64,000 nucleotides of DNA from Pycnopodia helianthoides (taxonomy: Eukaryota > Echinodermata > Asteroidea > Forcipulatida > Asteriidae): the NCBI GenBank assembly GCA_032158295.1, contig CM063251.1:12315016-12379015 (forward strand), written 5' to 3'. How positions within the stretch are numbered: the stretch's first letter is position 1; every line of letters starts with the position of its first letter. The position numbers and the translations under genes were made by a program. Below are positions 1 to 16,459 of this stretch, in pieces. Below the pieces are notes generated by a model, which was not told where the DNA came from, did no database searches, and saw only the letters and a program-made list of their open reading frames with translations.

Positions 1-145
1 GCGACGGCCTTTAAAATTAACTATGGAGTAGCCTAAGAAAGCACGATTTATTCTTATATTTTGCAATAATCAATGTTATGGGGCAATACAATTGCTTTAC
101 TACTTTGTTTTCTATGAAATTTATTTAAGATGTTTAAATTTCATT

Positions 146-525
146 TAAAGGAACATTACAGAATTGGTAATTGTAAAATATACTTTTGATCACAGATTTA
201 CATAAAACTTACCCGGTCTAATGATGATGATAGTAGAAAACATCCCTTGAAATATTTCTGTCTGAAATGCCATATTTGATGAGAAATTAATAAACTAATT
301 TCCGATGGGAGTTTATCGCTCAGTGAGCGTTTTATTCATTTGTTGAACCTATATGATTTCATGCAAATGTGTAATTGGTTTTTCACTATTTTTCGTGACC
401 CAGAAGGCCGGTCGATCTCAAACTTCTACAGGTTTGTCAGTTTATGTATATGGTGGATTACATAAAGTGCTTACACTGCCAGCAACTGTTTTGTTAGCAA
501 AAACCAATTCTGTAATGTTCCTTTA
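146..525. mobile_element. Inverted-repeat element (MITE-like), ~380 bp
   Basis: The left end (146-168) reads AAAGGAACATTACAGAATTGG and the right end (503-525) is its reverse complement, giving terminal inverted repeats of about 22 bp around a non-coding interior. No transposase reading frame is present. This is seen in the sequence; the MITE label is inference. The interior has loose similarity to 36230-36540 and to the 48.47-48.86 kb element. Confidence 0.65.
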
Positions 526-2320
526 AGGATTGGTACCAGCAGACCGTCCTCTCTGATTGTAAACATTGTTTGGTATAATAATTTGTTAAAGGACTTGTTT
601 AATTCCTTTTGAAAATTGCATTCATTTAAACAGCCCGGGCCTTACGGCTCAACCACGTGAAATACATCCATGTTTTAGAACCACCGGACTACATGTACAC
701 AATTGTTGACGAATCAAATACGTTGGTTTGACAGAACTTAAACCGCCGTGTGAACTTAGCGATGGTATTGACACACATTCCGGGTCATGCTAACCCAGAA
801 ATGGGTCAGGCCCACGGGACCCGGATCCGGGTCAATTGTGACCCGGAAGTCATTAGAGTGTATAGGGTCAGCGTGGAAAGTATAGTAAAAATGTACCGTA
901 CCACATCCCGGTCCACCCCCAGAGCTCACAACCAGCATTGAGTGGATCTTCGATGCTCGGTGGGGACGGTGGAAAGCATGCGTTAGGAACTTCGCGCCAC
1001 CGGATTGCCTCTCTGAAACAGCGAAGTCGGCACCAGCAGCCAATGTTGGAAGACCATTATTCGCGCGTGGAGAACATAAAATAAACTAGTGCATTTAAAA
1101 GTTCAAAACTTGCAATGAGTCCTTGTTGAAAAAAACCCTCAAAATTGTTAACCACTTGCTCTAATTATATTCTGAATGGCCCCTAATCGGAACCAGAAAC
1201 TTCGTGAGTTGGGGTGGGGTGGGGCACAATTTTTGTTTCGAGGGGGGCACTTTGGCAAATAAACTGAAGTGGCGTTTGCATCTTTTTAAATCAGGGCCTT
1301 TATAATCTACGTAATAACATTTTTGTTGTACATCAAAGGTCCAGATTGCAAATTGGGGGCGGGGGGGGGGGGGGAGTTGGGAACAGACATCCAGGGGTAT
1401 ACGTGCACCTCCCGGCCCCCACCCTTCACCACCGCGGCCTATACGGTCCATCTCTTGAAGCTTTATGTTATCACAATCATACGGCCTTTATTTTAAGTCT
1501 TTTAAGTATGAAACTTAATAGTCTTAATTTTGTTTTTAAATACATTTAAAGTTTTCTTCTGCATATTTTTTTGTATCCACCATCTTGCAAAAAATCCGGT
1601 TACGGCTTGGTTCGGTCTGATGTCACCGCCAAGCTCATCCGATAGATCACCAAAACGCCGCAACCCTGAATGCGATTTTTGTCTTCTTCATACCACACGC
1701 TTGCTATTGTATACATGCATAAGGTATGATCGCCTCCCTGGATCCCTTCACTGTTGACCCCGTAGTAAGTGTGTGGTATAAAAAGAAAATTGCACCCTGG
1801 ATGGGTAGGGGTCAACATTACTCTTGCCTAAAACTTGGCCCCTCCCTCCTCACACCACTATACCACAGCTCACACACAATGGTTGTTTTAGACTGGCCCC
1901 ACATTATAATGCACGAAGCGCTCAAAGCATCAACGTCGAGCGTAGATTAGTTGTGTGTGAACGTTCCCTTGGCATTTTTGGATTTGGTAAAGTTTGACGG
2001 CCCATTTAAGAAAAGTCTTCCCACAAATACCAAGTAAGTGTTTCAGTTTCTAACTTCATTTTGAAAACCGTTCGTATTTGATTGGTTTTTAGGGGTACTA
2101 ATAAAAGTAATGCTTTTTTGAAGTTTTGTTTCCGGTAGTTAGACTAGATTACTAAGGCCTGCACTATACTTTTAATGCAATTTTGCTGAGTAACGGCCCA
2201 TACGGCAATGCACACATGTACGGTAACTGCCTACCTAACTGTAGTGGGTCCTCGTGTAGCTTCCAAGTGTGTGTACGTGACAGATTACACGTTCCTACAC
2301 ATTATGAGCACTTGTAACAC
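526..2320. other. Non-coding stretch, nothing recognised
   Basis: No exon-like reading frame with splice signals was found. It contains a GC-rich patch around 770-850 with recurring GGGTC/GACCC words, and G-rich tracts near 1200-1240 and 1357-1375. A weak inverted similarity around 1660-1805 (CATACCACAC versus GTGTGTGGTAT) may be a decayed element. Confidence 0.4.
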
Positions 2321-2324
2321 TGGG

Positions 2325-2590
2325 CGTAAACAAGCCGCTAGCGCAAGCTTGAAACTTGCGCGCGCAATCTTCAAGATGTGGGAGTGAAATTTGCGTGTGC
2401 GGATGAAGGTTGCGCACTACATTTCGACAGCTCGACATGAACTGCACGGCGTAAAATGACATGAAAGCGTCGTTGCATGCACGCTGCAGAGAGATATTCA
2501 GATCAGCGGCAATCTTCAAGATGGGCCGCGCAAACTTCTCGTCTTCAAGCTTGTGGGAGTAAAATTTGCGTGCGGCACCTTCACTTGCAG
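2325..2590. repeat. Degenerate direct repeat rich in TTGCG
   Basis: The words ATCTTCAAGATG followed by GTGGGAGT and AAATTTGCGTG occur twice, near 2369-2397 and 2511-2572. Related TTTGCGC words reappear at 3550-3665. No coding potential is evident. The origin is unknown. Confidence 0.4.
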
Positions 2591-3779
2591 TAAAAAATAT
2601 TTAAGTTGTAGGGAAAAAAGTTTTAACCTGCACACACCCTTGAAAACGTGAGGATTAATAAGGCACTTGAATAATGTGTGTGAGGTTTTCTCAGTGGCGT
2701 AACTACGGTAACATTTTAGAGGGCACAAAAATTAAGGGGGTGCACTATTTTTCTATGCGGGCACTTCTATAAACAGCCCTATCTTTGCTGTATGTACATT
2801 ATCATTGTCTTCACTCACTTGCCTCCACTTTTTGTATGTCTTGCCCTAACCCCTTGTAACGTAGGGAATGCGAAAGGCTGCATACTCTTAATCTTGCCCA
2901 TTGTATACATTTATTTATATTTCTATTAAAGGGATCATATACATTGGTTTTGGGATGGATGCGTTTATTTCAACCATCAAGTTTTCAAAATATACACCCT
3001 TAAAAGAATTTCAAAAAATTCCATTAAAATCCGTCGTAATGTTTTTGCGAAATCAGTAAACAACAGTTTTTGTAAGTCAAGTTTGTACACATAGGAAACT
3101 TATTTATAAAACAGCCTATTATTAGTGTAACATGTGAATTGATATTTTAGGATTTGGAGTTGTTCTTCTCATAAAAATAAACGTGTGTGATCATAATAAA
3201 CACAGCAGCACACTAAGAGTGGAATTCATTTATGTTGTTATAACTCAATATAACTTATTTAAACATTGGTCCTCCATGTTAAAATTAGGTTTATAACTAG
3301 GTTTAAAGAAAATTTTGGTAAGCTAAAAACCACATCTTTTTGTGAACTGATTAATACATCGCAAAAGGAGCACAGCATCCAGTGATGTGAGCAAATTGAC
3401 TGCCGACATTTATTGTTTATTTAACAGTCCCCCATAGGCCAGACTTGTAAAATCGAACAACATATAGGGCGTTGCGTTAATGCAGACTATGTCAAGTCTA
3501 ATGCTGCTGATCTGGTTACGTTTTAACATGAACTACATGCAACAGCACCAAATTTGCGCAGGGCGTGAAATTTGCGTGGACTGTCTGGTGCGCAGGCTTA
3601 AACCCAATTTAAACTCGGGCCATCAAGTTTGCGCGCTCAGCGAAGGCTGAAGTTTGCGCCCAAACAGTACTACCAATCTAGCCAATATTTTTGACACCTC
3701 CTGGATGGGAGGTCATTATTTGGTATCCAGGATTCCAGATGCTTCTTTTCATTAAAATGCGACTAACTGTCAAAATACT

Positions 3780-4025
3780 GGAAAACTAGTATCTAGGAGT
3801 AGAAAATACTGGAAAACTAGGAGTAGAAAATAGAAAATAGTTCTAGGAGTAGATGGTTGTTTGCTTCCAGAAATATGAGGAGACGATAGTGGAACAAACC
3901 TCATACTGTCATAGTTCTAGGACTATAGGAGTAAATGTTTGCTTGCTTCTAGAAATATGAGGAGACGATAGTGAAACGAACCTCATACTGTCATAGTTCT
4001 AGGAGTAGATGTTTGTTTGCTTCAA
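3780..4025. repeat. Imperfect tandem repeat, units ~73-86 bp
   Basis: The unit opens with TAGTTCTAGGA at about 3838, 3911 and 3997. It contains AATATGAGGAGACGATAGTG and ends in CTCATACTGTCA. Two units are nearly complete and the third is truncated. A shorter repeat of ACTGGAAAACTAG precedes it. It lies about 500 bp upstream of the SQOR start codon. Confidence 0.6.
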
Positions 4026-4505
4026 TAGTTTGGTTATAAATGCATGTATGATTTATACAACTGCTGTAAATCAACAGAAGGAAAGGGAGGACTTGGAGAG
4101 GTTAAATACAGCGCTGACCTTGTTCATGACGACGCGCTCAAAACGGTGGAAATAGAAAACAAGCCCTCCTGCCCTGCCCATCACACCGTTTTGCAGTTAG
4201 TTTTCGGTAGTTTTCCGGCGTTTTCCTGTTGATTTCTAGTAATTTTCAATTGAATCTTTCACAGAATTTGTTTAAACTTGTTTGTTCTTACTCTGATAGC
4301 AGTTAGTAAAAAGTGGGACAAAAATAAATATATACTCTAACAGAATCAATTTTTGGTCATAACGGATGAAGATGTGCAGTCTGATTTGACATTTTTACCA
4401 TCCATTTGATTAAACATCTCGTAACCTGAAGCTGTATTTTAACTATTTACATTTGAGAACTTTTAAAATTGGTTTTAAATTAAAGTTGGTTTTACAGATC
4501 ACACT

Positions 4506-9710
<5,205 letters not shown>

Positions 9711-9771
9711 TGCTGATGGCACAGAGTAATTTGACCGTTTCAGTCGCATCTGAAAATTACTTCACCCAAGG

Positions 9772-10126
9772 ACCCCATTTATGGGGCAACACCATGGAAA
9801 CGCCCCATCCATGGGGCAACACCATGGAAACGCCCCATCCATGGGGCAACACCATGGAAATGCCCCATCCATGAGGCAACACCATGGAAATGCCCCGTCC
9901 ATGGGCAACACCATGGAAATGCCCCATCCATGGGGCAACACCATGGAAACGCCCCATCCATGGGGCAACACCATGGAAATGCCCCATCCATGGGCAACAC
10001 CATGGAAACGCCCATCCATGGGCAACACCATGGAAATGCCCATCCCTGGGCACACCATGGAAATGCCCTATCCATGGGGCAACACCATGGAAACGCCCCA
10101 TCCATGGGGCAACACCATGGAAATAC
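9772..10126. repeat. 30-bp minisatellite in SQOR 3' UTR
   Basis: About twelve units of roughly 30 bp built on GGGGCAACACCATGGAAA followed by CGCCCCATCCAT, with an alternating C/T (AACG or AATG) and a few one-base losses. The array starts 62 bp after the SQOR stop codon, so it probably lies in the 3' UTR. Each junction forms the palindrome CCCCATCCATGGGG, and CCATGG also occurs within each unit. The long open frames across it on both strands are repeat artefacts. Confidence 0.9.
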
Positions 10127-10273
10127 CTGATTTCACAAAGAGATAAAGTTGCTCTTAAGATGCTGAAATCTCTCTGGAGATGGACCGTATCAAACTTAAT
10201 TGCAAAGCAAAGTGTGATGTCACAACGCAAACCGCTATGGCAACCTATTTTACAGCTTTGTGAAATCGAGCCC
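10127..10273. mobile_element. MITE family 4, SQOR 3' UTR copy
   Basis: Starts CTGATTTCACAAAGAG and ends GCTTTGTGAAATCGAGCCC. Internal words GCAAAGTGTGATGTCACAA recur in partial copies at 26922-27030 and 39895-39985. It directly abuts the minisatellite. Confidence 0.7.
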
Positions 10274-10405
10274 TCTTACTTTATGAATAGATATTTTGTG
10301 TGTGACTTTACAAATTCACGTGTTTGTTATTAGGGTGCAGTCAAAATGAAACATCAATGAAATTGATTACATGTTTTTTTTAATGGTGAGAATATGTATT
10401 TTTGT

Positions 10406-10411
10406 AATAAA
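10406..10411 (+). terminator. Candidate SQOR poly(A) signal
   Basis: An AATAAA hexamer about 700 bp after the SQOR stop codon, followed by AT-rich then T- and GT-rich sequence. If used, the 3' UTR contains the minisatellite and the MITE. Not verifiable from sequence alone. Confidence 0.4.
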
Positions 10412-11589
10412 AACAAATTATATAAAAAGTTTGAAATTGTATTTTTTGCATGGAGTTGAACGTAGGTTTTGTTTGTCCAACAATCAAGTTTTTTACGCAT
10501 CAAGTTGTAGGTGGTGTCCAGGGTTTGTCCGTAACTTTTTCAATGACTAGCCAGCAATACCAGTCACCTTATCATTTCACTAGTCCGCCAGCTTTTTCAC
10601 TAGTTTATATTTTAAGGTTTCCCTTTAACGTTGAGTTTGTAAAGGAATATTTAATTGAAAGTAGTACATGCAGTCGGTGCTTTACAAAATTACATGTAGC
10701 TTTTGGGAAGCAGTTCTCTAAACTTTGACAAATCTTGACAGGTCCTTGGATGTTTAAAGTAGCATTTTGCTAGCTGACCATTGTTAACCACTTCATGCCG
10801 GTAATCTGACAATTTTTTCTTGCCCACCGACAGTACATTTTTTGTAACTTCTTTTGAGCTTCTTGAGTAATCGTTTTCCTTTAAAATATTGTTAGGAAAG
10901 GAAAGACAAAGGTTCTCATAATTAGTTCCGAGATTTGATGTTGTCTTGTGAGAAAATTTAGTAGGCACTCACCGTGATTCGCAGAACCTGGCCGTGAGCC
11001 ATGACCTATAATCTGCCATGGAATGCTGGAATCTCGGAATGTTTGTGACAGGGCATGTTTATGTCATACTTATTTTTATGCAGAGTTAAACAACCATTGC
11101 AGTTGATATTTTGCAACAAATTAGATATTTAACTTATCAATGAAATGAAGAATAATTATTGTAGCTAATATTGGGTGAAAATATATATTTGACAATTTTC
11201 TCTGAAATGAAAACATGAATATAGATGAATGGTTGCAAATTTATTTTTCGAACATTTTTTATCAAGAAAGATCAATTATTGAGTGGGATAATTAGAGTAA
11301 GATGTAAACGTAGTGCCTCATAGAAGGATGGTAAATATTATTTTTTTGATGAATTGTTTTTCGATTGGGTAATCTACAAGAAGCATACCAGGAGAAAGTG
11401 ATTAGATTTTCATGTGATCAGGGTGTCACGTTTGAACAGGAATGAATTCTTAGTATGGTCAGTATCAGTACTAACTTTGCGTTTGTATTAATTGAAATAG
11501 TGTCTATAAATCGAATAAATTGAACAGTAAAATTTGATTAGTTTTTGAAATAAATTCACTTCAAATCCTTCAAATCCTTATTCATAATA

Positions 11590-11830
11590 AGACTGTTTGC
11601 AGGCATGTGATTTTTTCAGAATTCTTCCCGACGGATTTCAGTCCCCTTGAGGTTGATACCCATGCCTACATCCTTGTGAAGGAGGCAACCCTGTTTCAGC
11701 CCCAGGAATAGGTGGCAACCTGCCCCTGGCGACAGTTGATTTGGGTCGACAGCCCAAAATCAGCACAAAATCCCCTTACCTTGAAGTGGCTGTCTGGCCT
11801 TGTGATGTGAGGCTATATCTTGTACAAAAA
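11590..11830 (+). repeat. SINE fragment
   Basis: Contains CATGCCTACATCCTTGTGAA, CCCTGTTTCAGCCCCAGGA and CCTTGAAGTGGCTGT. The same block follows the SINE-B head at 53350-53700, so this is a head-less copy of that composite. Confidence 0.6.
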
Positions 11831-13345
11831 TAATCATAATTTAAATGTGTACCTTTGACCTATGATGTTTTTGCAACTACATTTACATTGTATACAAAGT
11901 GCTACATAGCATGAAGCCTGATAAAGGCTGTGCATAGAGTTGTACACGTGCGATGAGGGAGACTCTGGGCTACCCATTTTTATAGACTTGTGTTCACTTT
12001 CTTCACAATAACATCAATGATGAGGTATTTTGACAACATTTGAAGGGGAAAAAAAAAGAGACACAAATAACTGCACGCTCCGACAAAGTTATACCGTACA
12101 TATGATATATTTACATATACTTGGAATAATACAGCTTCATATTCTATGACATCATAATAAACTTACACCATTTATAAAAAAAACATGAATCTATGGTTAA
12201 TAATGCAGAGACAACACAAATGATTAGGTTATCTTTAATAGGTTGACCTATTTATGTGTCAATCACTGACGCTCTAGTGTAACACAAAGCCAAATGATAG
12301 AAAACCCATATTTGATTAGTGCATGTACATATGATTTTTTAAATAAATCTTACATGTACTAACAAAAAAGTCCTATGGGTGGGGGGGGGGGGTTGGATGA
12401 AACACAATTCTGTGCACAACACATTGGTAATCAGAAACTCACAAAAAGGGGCATGGCTAGAATTCTAACACAAAGTAGCACTTACACAAATGTTTAAAAT
12501 ATCGTAATCCATCTACATGTACATAACCCGAGCCCTTGCTTAGCAACAAAAAAAAATGGTTTACCAGCCAAATTACCATGTAATGTGCATTGCTCATGAC
12601 TGGCTCCCTGTAAATTTGTTTGCCGAGCCAATCAATTTCAAAAGCACTTTCTTCTGAATTACAGCTTTAGGAAATTGGGCCCAGGATCAGGAGTTGTGGA
12701 ACTATAAAGATGCCGAGTACGATTTGAAACTTTGCATGGTGGGAATACAATCTAGTGAGGTTTGCTCTATAGAACTCTCTCTATGAGTTGTGGTGGTTCT
12801 GAGAAGAATATGGGATTCTCCTGAAGACAATCGGAGCATAATGATCGAAACGGATAATTAACTTACTAAACACAACCAACAGAACTGGTGCAAAGATCAA
12901 CTTACACGTAGCACAATGTTTTTCTCCAAAAGAATTTTCACAGAAGTTTCAAAGAAAAGAACAGAATACCTTTTGCGTATGCCACACACAACTTGCAAAA
13001 TACTTGAAACATGCAAGCTATGTGTACATGTACATGGTTGCTGATAACAGATAGATATATTTTGTTTAACTAAATGTATATTAATCATTGTTGATGGAAT
13101 GTTTTATTCAGTGTCTCATATGAAAGTTCATAACTTCCTGGACTACAGGAAAGTAGCTTTTATTTATTTCATTCAATTTTTGTGAAAGATCAAATTGGGA
13201 TAATAATTTGGCGAAGCATCTTTCATAGGAACACTCTCGTACCACCACACCAGCGGGTTCCCCCTCTAAATGGTGCTCCAGAAAAACAAACTTGTTCAGC
13301 AATATTTTTTCTCTCAACAGCTTCAAGAAATCAGCCTTTTGCGAG
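11831..13345. other. AT-rich gene-free stretch
   Basis: No exon signal or recognised protein was seen. It contains a G tract at 12380-12392 and several simple A/T runs. It lies 3' of both flanking genes (SQOR on the plus strand, AP3S1 on the minus strand). Confidence 0.4.
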
Positions 13346-13680
13346 ATAGATTTGAACAACGTCTGGTACAATGACTTGCTTAGTCCTGAGTGACCGCTTA
13401 AATTTGAATTCCTCAAACTAGAGCCAGTTGCTATGTCACATGGTTTAGGGCAAGCTTTTGCATAGTTACGTAAGAGACGGCCAATACCCATACGCAATTC
13501 TGAATGTTCGTGTATGCCACAATGGTACCAGGCGTTGCCCATCTGGAAATTGCCATACACAAATTTTGCCCCGAACCATGTGACATAGCAACCGGCTGTA
13601 GTCTGAGGAATTCAAATTGAAGCGGTCACTTGTGACCAAACAAGTCATTGTACCAGACTTTGTTCATATAGATCTCGGAA
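13346..13680. mobile_element. Foldback element family 3, copy 1
   Basis: The left arm (from GAGATAGATTTGAACAACG through GTACAATGACTTG and AGTTGCTATGTCACATGG) is the reverse complement of the right arm (CCATGTGACATAGCAAC through CAAGTCATTGTACCAGAC). The arms are about 100-130 bp. A second copy with the same interior words (GGGCAAGCTTTTGCA, CAATGGTACCAGGC) is at 33938-34310. An open frame on the minus strand across it has no family resemblance and is probably fortuitous. Confidence 0.75.
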
Positions 13681-13880
13681 AAAAAATGACAGCAACACTG
13701 TCTTTGGTCTGGATAACTCAATTTGAGTGTGCTCTTCTGACCAATAAAGTCACTGTACCAGACTTCATTCAAAATCTAACTCACAAATTTAACTTACAAT
13801 GTAATGGACCAAGGATTTCAGAAATATTCACATGACAAATATATACTAGGTTAAATGAAAACGGATCATTGATTTGACCA

Positions 13881-14072
13881 GGGCCCAATTTCATAGAGCT
13901 GCTTAAGCAGAAAATATTGCTTATCAATTGTCTTCTAAGCAGAAATGAGCAGGATACCAGTCACAAATTGTACATGTGACATGGCAGTTTGGCTGGTAAC
14001 CTTATTCTGGTAAGCATATTTTTGTTGTGCTTAGCTACTTTTTGTGCTTAAGCAGCTCTATGAAATTGGGCC
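13881..14072. mobile_element. MITE family 5, full copy (192 bp)
   Basis: Begins GGGCCCAATTTCATAGAGC and ends GCTCTATGAAATTGGGCC, with GAGCAGGATACCAGTCACA inside. Other copies or partial copies are at 15945-16120, 26460-26650, 56188-56374 and 61737-61880, making this the most frequent inverted-repeat family in the window. Confidence 0.8.
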
Positions 14073-14742
14073 AGGGCTTAAATCAATTCCTTGGTCTGTA
14101 TCCATTTTCACGGCACTACTTGGTCATTGCTACTTAGGGTTAACACCAAAATACTTTATCCGAATGCATGCACAACCAAAACTCCTAACTAACCTTGATG
14201 TGTATTTGGGTATCAAGACACATGTAATACATTTCGCCAAGTGTTCCCTTGGACTCGCTGATGCGTTCTGGCGAACTCTTTGGAGGGGACACTTTTGAGC
14301 TGACGTAGCTTACATGTCGCGGAGAATACTAAAGCTGGGGACATTTGTACTTTTGGACTACTGTATTGATTTGAATCATTTTAAAATAGCTACATGAACA
14401 TCAATAAACCACAGGGGAAAACTTGAAGTAACATGTACAGGGTACATATATATAAAGATACTTCTTTTTTTTGGGGGGGGGCAGAAAAATTACCTTGAGT
14501 TGGATTTGAATCTACAACCTCAGGATTACCATACTATCGACCGTACAAGTCAATGTGCTGGGTTCATGATGCAGAAATGTTGGTAAATAATTCTCCCCAA
14601 ATAAAAGGCGTTTGAGTTTATCCATGTAATAAACAATTATTGCACACCCATATCGGTGTATGTAAGGTAGTTTTACCTCACAAAAAGGGTCAGCATTCAA
14701 TTAAAATACATAATGGTAACAGACTCCTTCTGACGCCACATT

Positions 14743-15140
14743 AAAGGTAGGGTCATACCTTGGTTTTTGTCAACTTAATGCTAATGTATAGGCTAAATTG
14801 TCAAGACAGATACAATACAAGTCATCTGCGAAAGATGCAGCTGAATACAGTGTCTAATTATTGAGAAAACAGCAAAAAGACTGTCACAGGTTCTTCCTCC
14901 ATGCTTTCATCGAGAAAGCCAAATAAATTTATGTTTAGCGAGGTGACAGTGGGTACCAACCGCATCTCCGGCCGCAGCGTTCACAAGTGGACACCAGGGA
15001 AATATGAATCTCCAAAACTCGCCTCGGGATGGGTTTTGGAGATGCACTTTTTTCAACATACGTTTATGGATTTCTAATCACAAAGGCATTTCAGACAAAA
15101 ATAATTTCGTAGGATGCTTACCACCATTACCCTCTTTCTA
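14743..15140. mobile_element. MITE family 6, copy 1
   Basis: Starts AAAGGTAGGGTCATAC. The interior words CAGCTGAATACAGTGTCTA and TTTAGCGAGGTGAC plus ACCGCATCTC are shared with 54431-54885, whose right end ATGACCCTACCTT mirrors the left end. The right end of this copy is decayed. Confidence 0.65.
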
Positions 15141-15944
15141 ACAAGTAGGCTTTCAGAGATTTAGCCTAACTTTAAACAATAAAAAGATGATTTGAAAACA
15201 TGATGTAACCAGTTCAAAATCCTCTCTTAAAAAGACAATTTCATATTTTTTTTTTAGAATGACCTTTTTTATTTAATTTGAAACAACTGCATGCGAAATC
15301 TAATTTGTTGCAAATGAAAAAAAAAATTATTCAGTACTGATCCGATGTAGAGATCCAAGGTATACATTTTCAATAAACTCCCCCCAAAATGTTGCAACAT
15401 GTAACAAAATAACATCTGAAAAGTCAAACTCTTCACGATCTTTAAAAACGAAAGACATTTCAGATGGTAAGTGTCATTTGAGTATTGGGCACAATAGACG
15501 AGTAATTTTATTCTGGGGGCATGCCACTCGTAATGAAAGTGTGTCAGCGTTTGAAACCATTTTTGTTTTTGCATCAAGGTTGTACTCTTGTCAAGCTTGT
15601 AGAAGGTGCTCTCTAATTTGCTTTACCTGTATCTTTTTCATTGAAGCTTTGACCGGTTTTAAAATCTGGCCGCATAAACAATGAGCCCCATCAATGATCC
15701 CAAGTGCCCAATTTGAAGGCCCTCTTGGCATTCTCAGCTATAACATTTAGAGCACCATTCCAGGTCAAAGGTAAGAATTCACGGCATTTGAATGTGACCC
15801 CAAAATATCAATTAGAGAGAGCCCTTTAACCTTGCTACTGTCTGACCACACAATACCAATTACCATCCATATGGTTTGAAATGGTAGATGCACCATGCAA
15901 GCCTGCAATATGATATCATGGGGTGAACGCTACACAATGCACGT

Positions 15945-16120
15945 ACAGTTCTGCTCAGCAAAAATATGCAGGAAACCAGTCACAGACGGTACACGTCAAA
16001 TTGTATTTTAGCTGGTAGCCTTATTCTGGAAATTTTAGCTGGTAACCTTATTCTGGTAAGCACAATTTTGTTGTGCTTAGCTAGCTTTTGTGCTTGAGCA
16101 GCTCTATGAAATTGGGCCCA
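15945..16120. mobile_element. MITE family 5, 5'-decayed copy
   Basis: Contains GGAAACCAGTCACAGACGG and ends GCAGCTCTATGAAATTGGGC. The phrase TAGCTGGTAnCCTTATTCTGG occurs twice in a row (about 16009-16053), a small internal duplication. Confidence 0.65.
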
Positions 16121-16459
16121 GGTTCCCCCACGACACACAACACCTGCATTTGAATGGTTTTTGAATCTGGTCAACTCGTCGTGAAATATTATCAAAAAAT
16201 ACAAAGGTAAAACATTCCAAGATGCACACCAACCCACTCGTACATGTATGAGATCTGACCTTGGAGCACTGAACCATCCTTGTGTCTGCAGAGCGAAACA
16301 AACTTTCACCCAAACTGAGCAGCGACGCCCTTGTTGCACTGATGGATGGACTGTATTAGGTACTTTGGACCGACTTGGACTGTAGGGGAGTTGGTCGACA
16401 CGATGTGTATGCATTTTTAATAGTAGCATTCTGGAGTCTGTCTTGACGATGATTTTTTC

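Noticed and set aside
9757..10333. Several open frames of 98-157 codons on both strands
   Set aside because: They follow the 30-bp minisatellite after the SQOR stop codon and have no family resemblance.
13108..13560. 150-codon open frame on the minus strand
   Set aside because: Mostly lies in a foldback element shared with 33.9 kb, where the frame is not kept open; no known domain.
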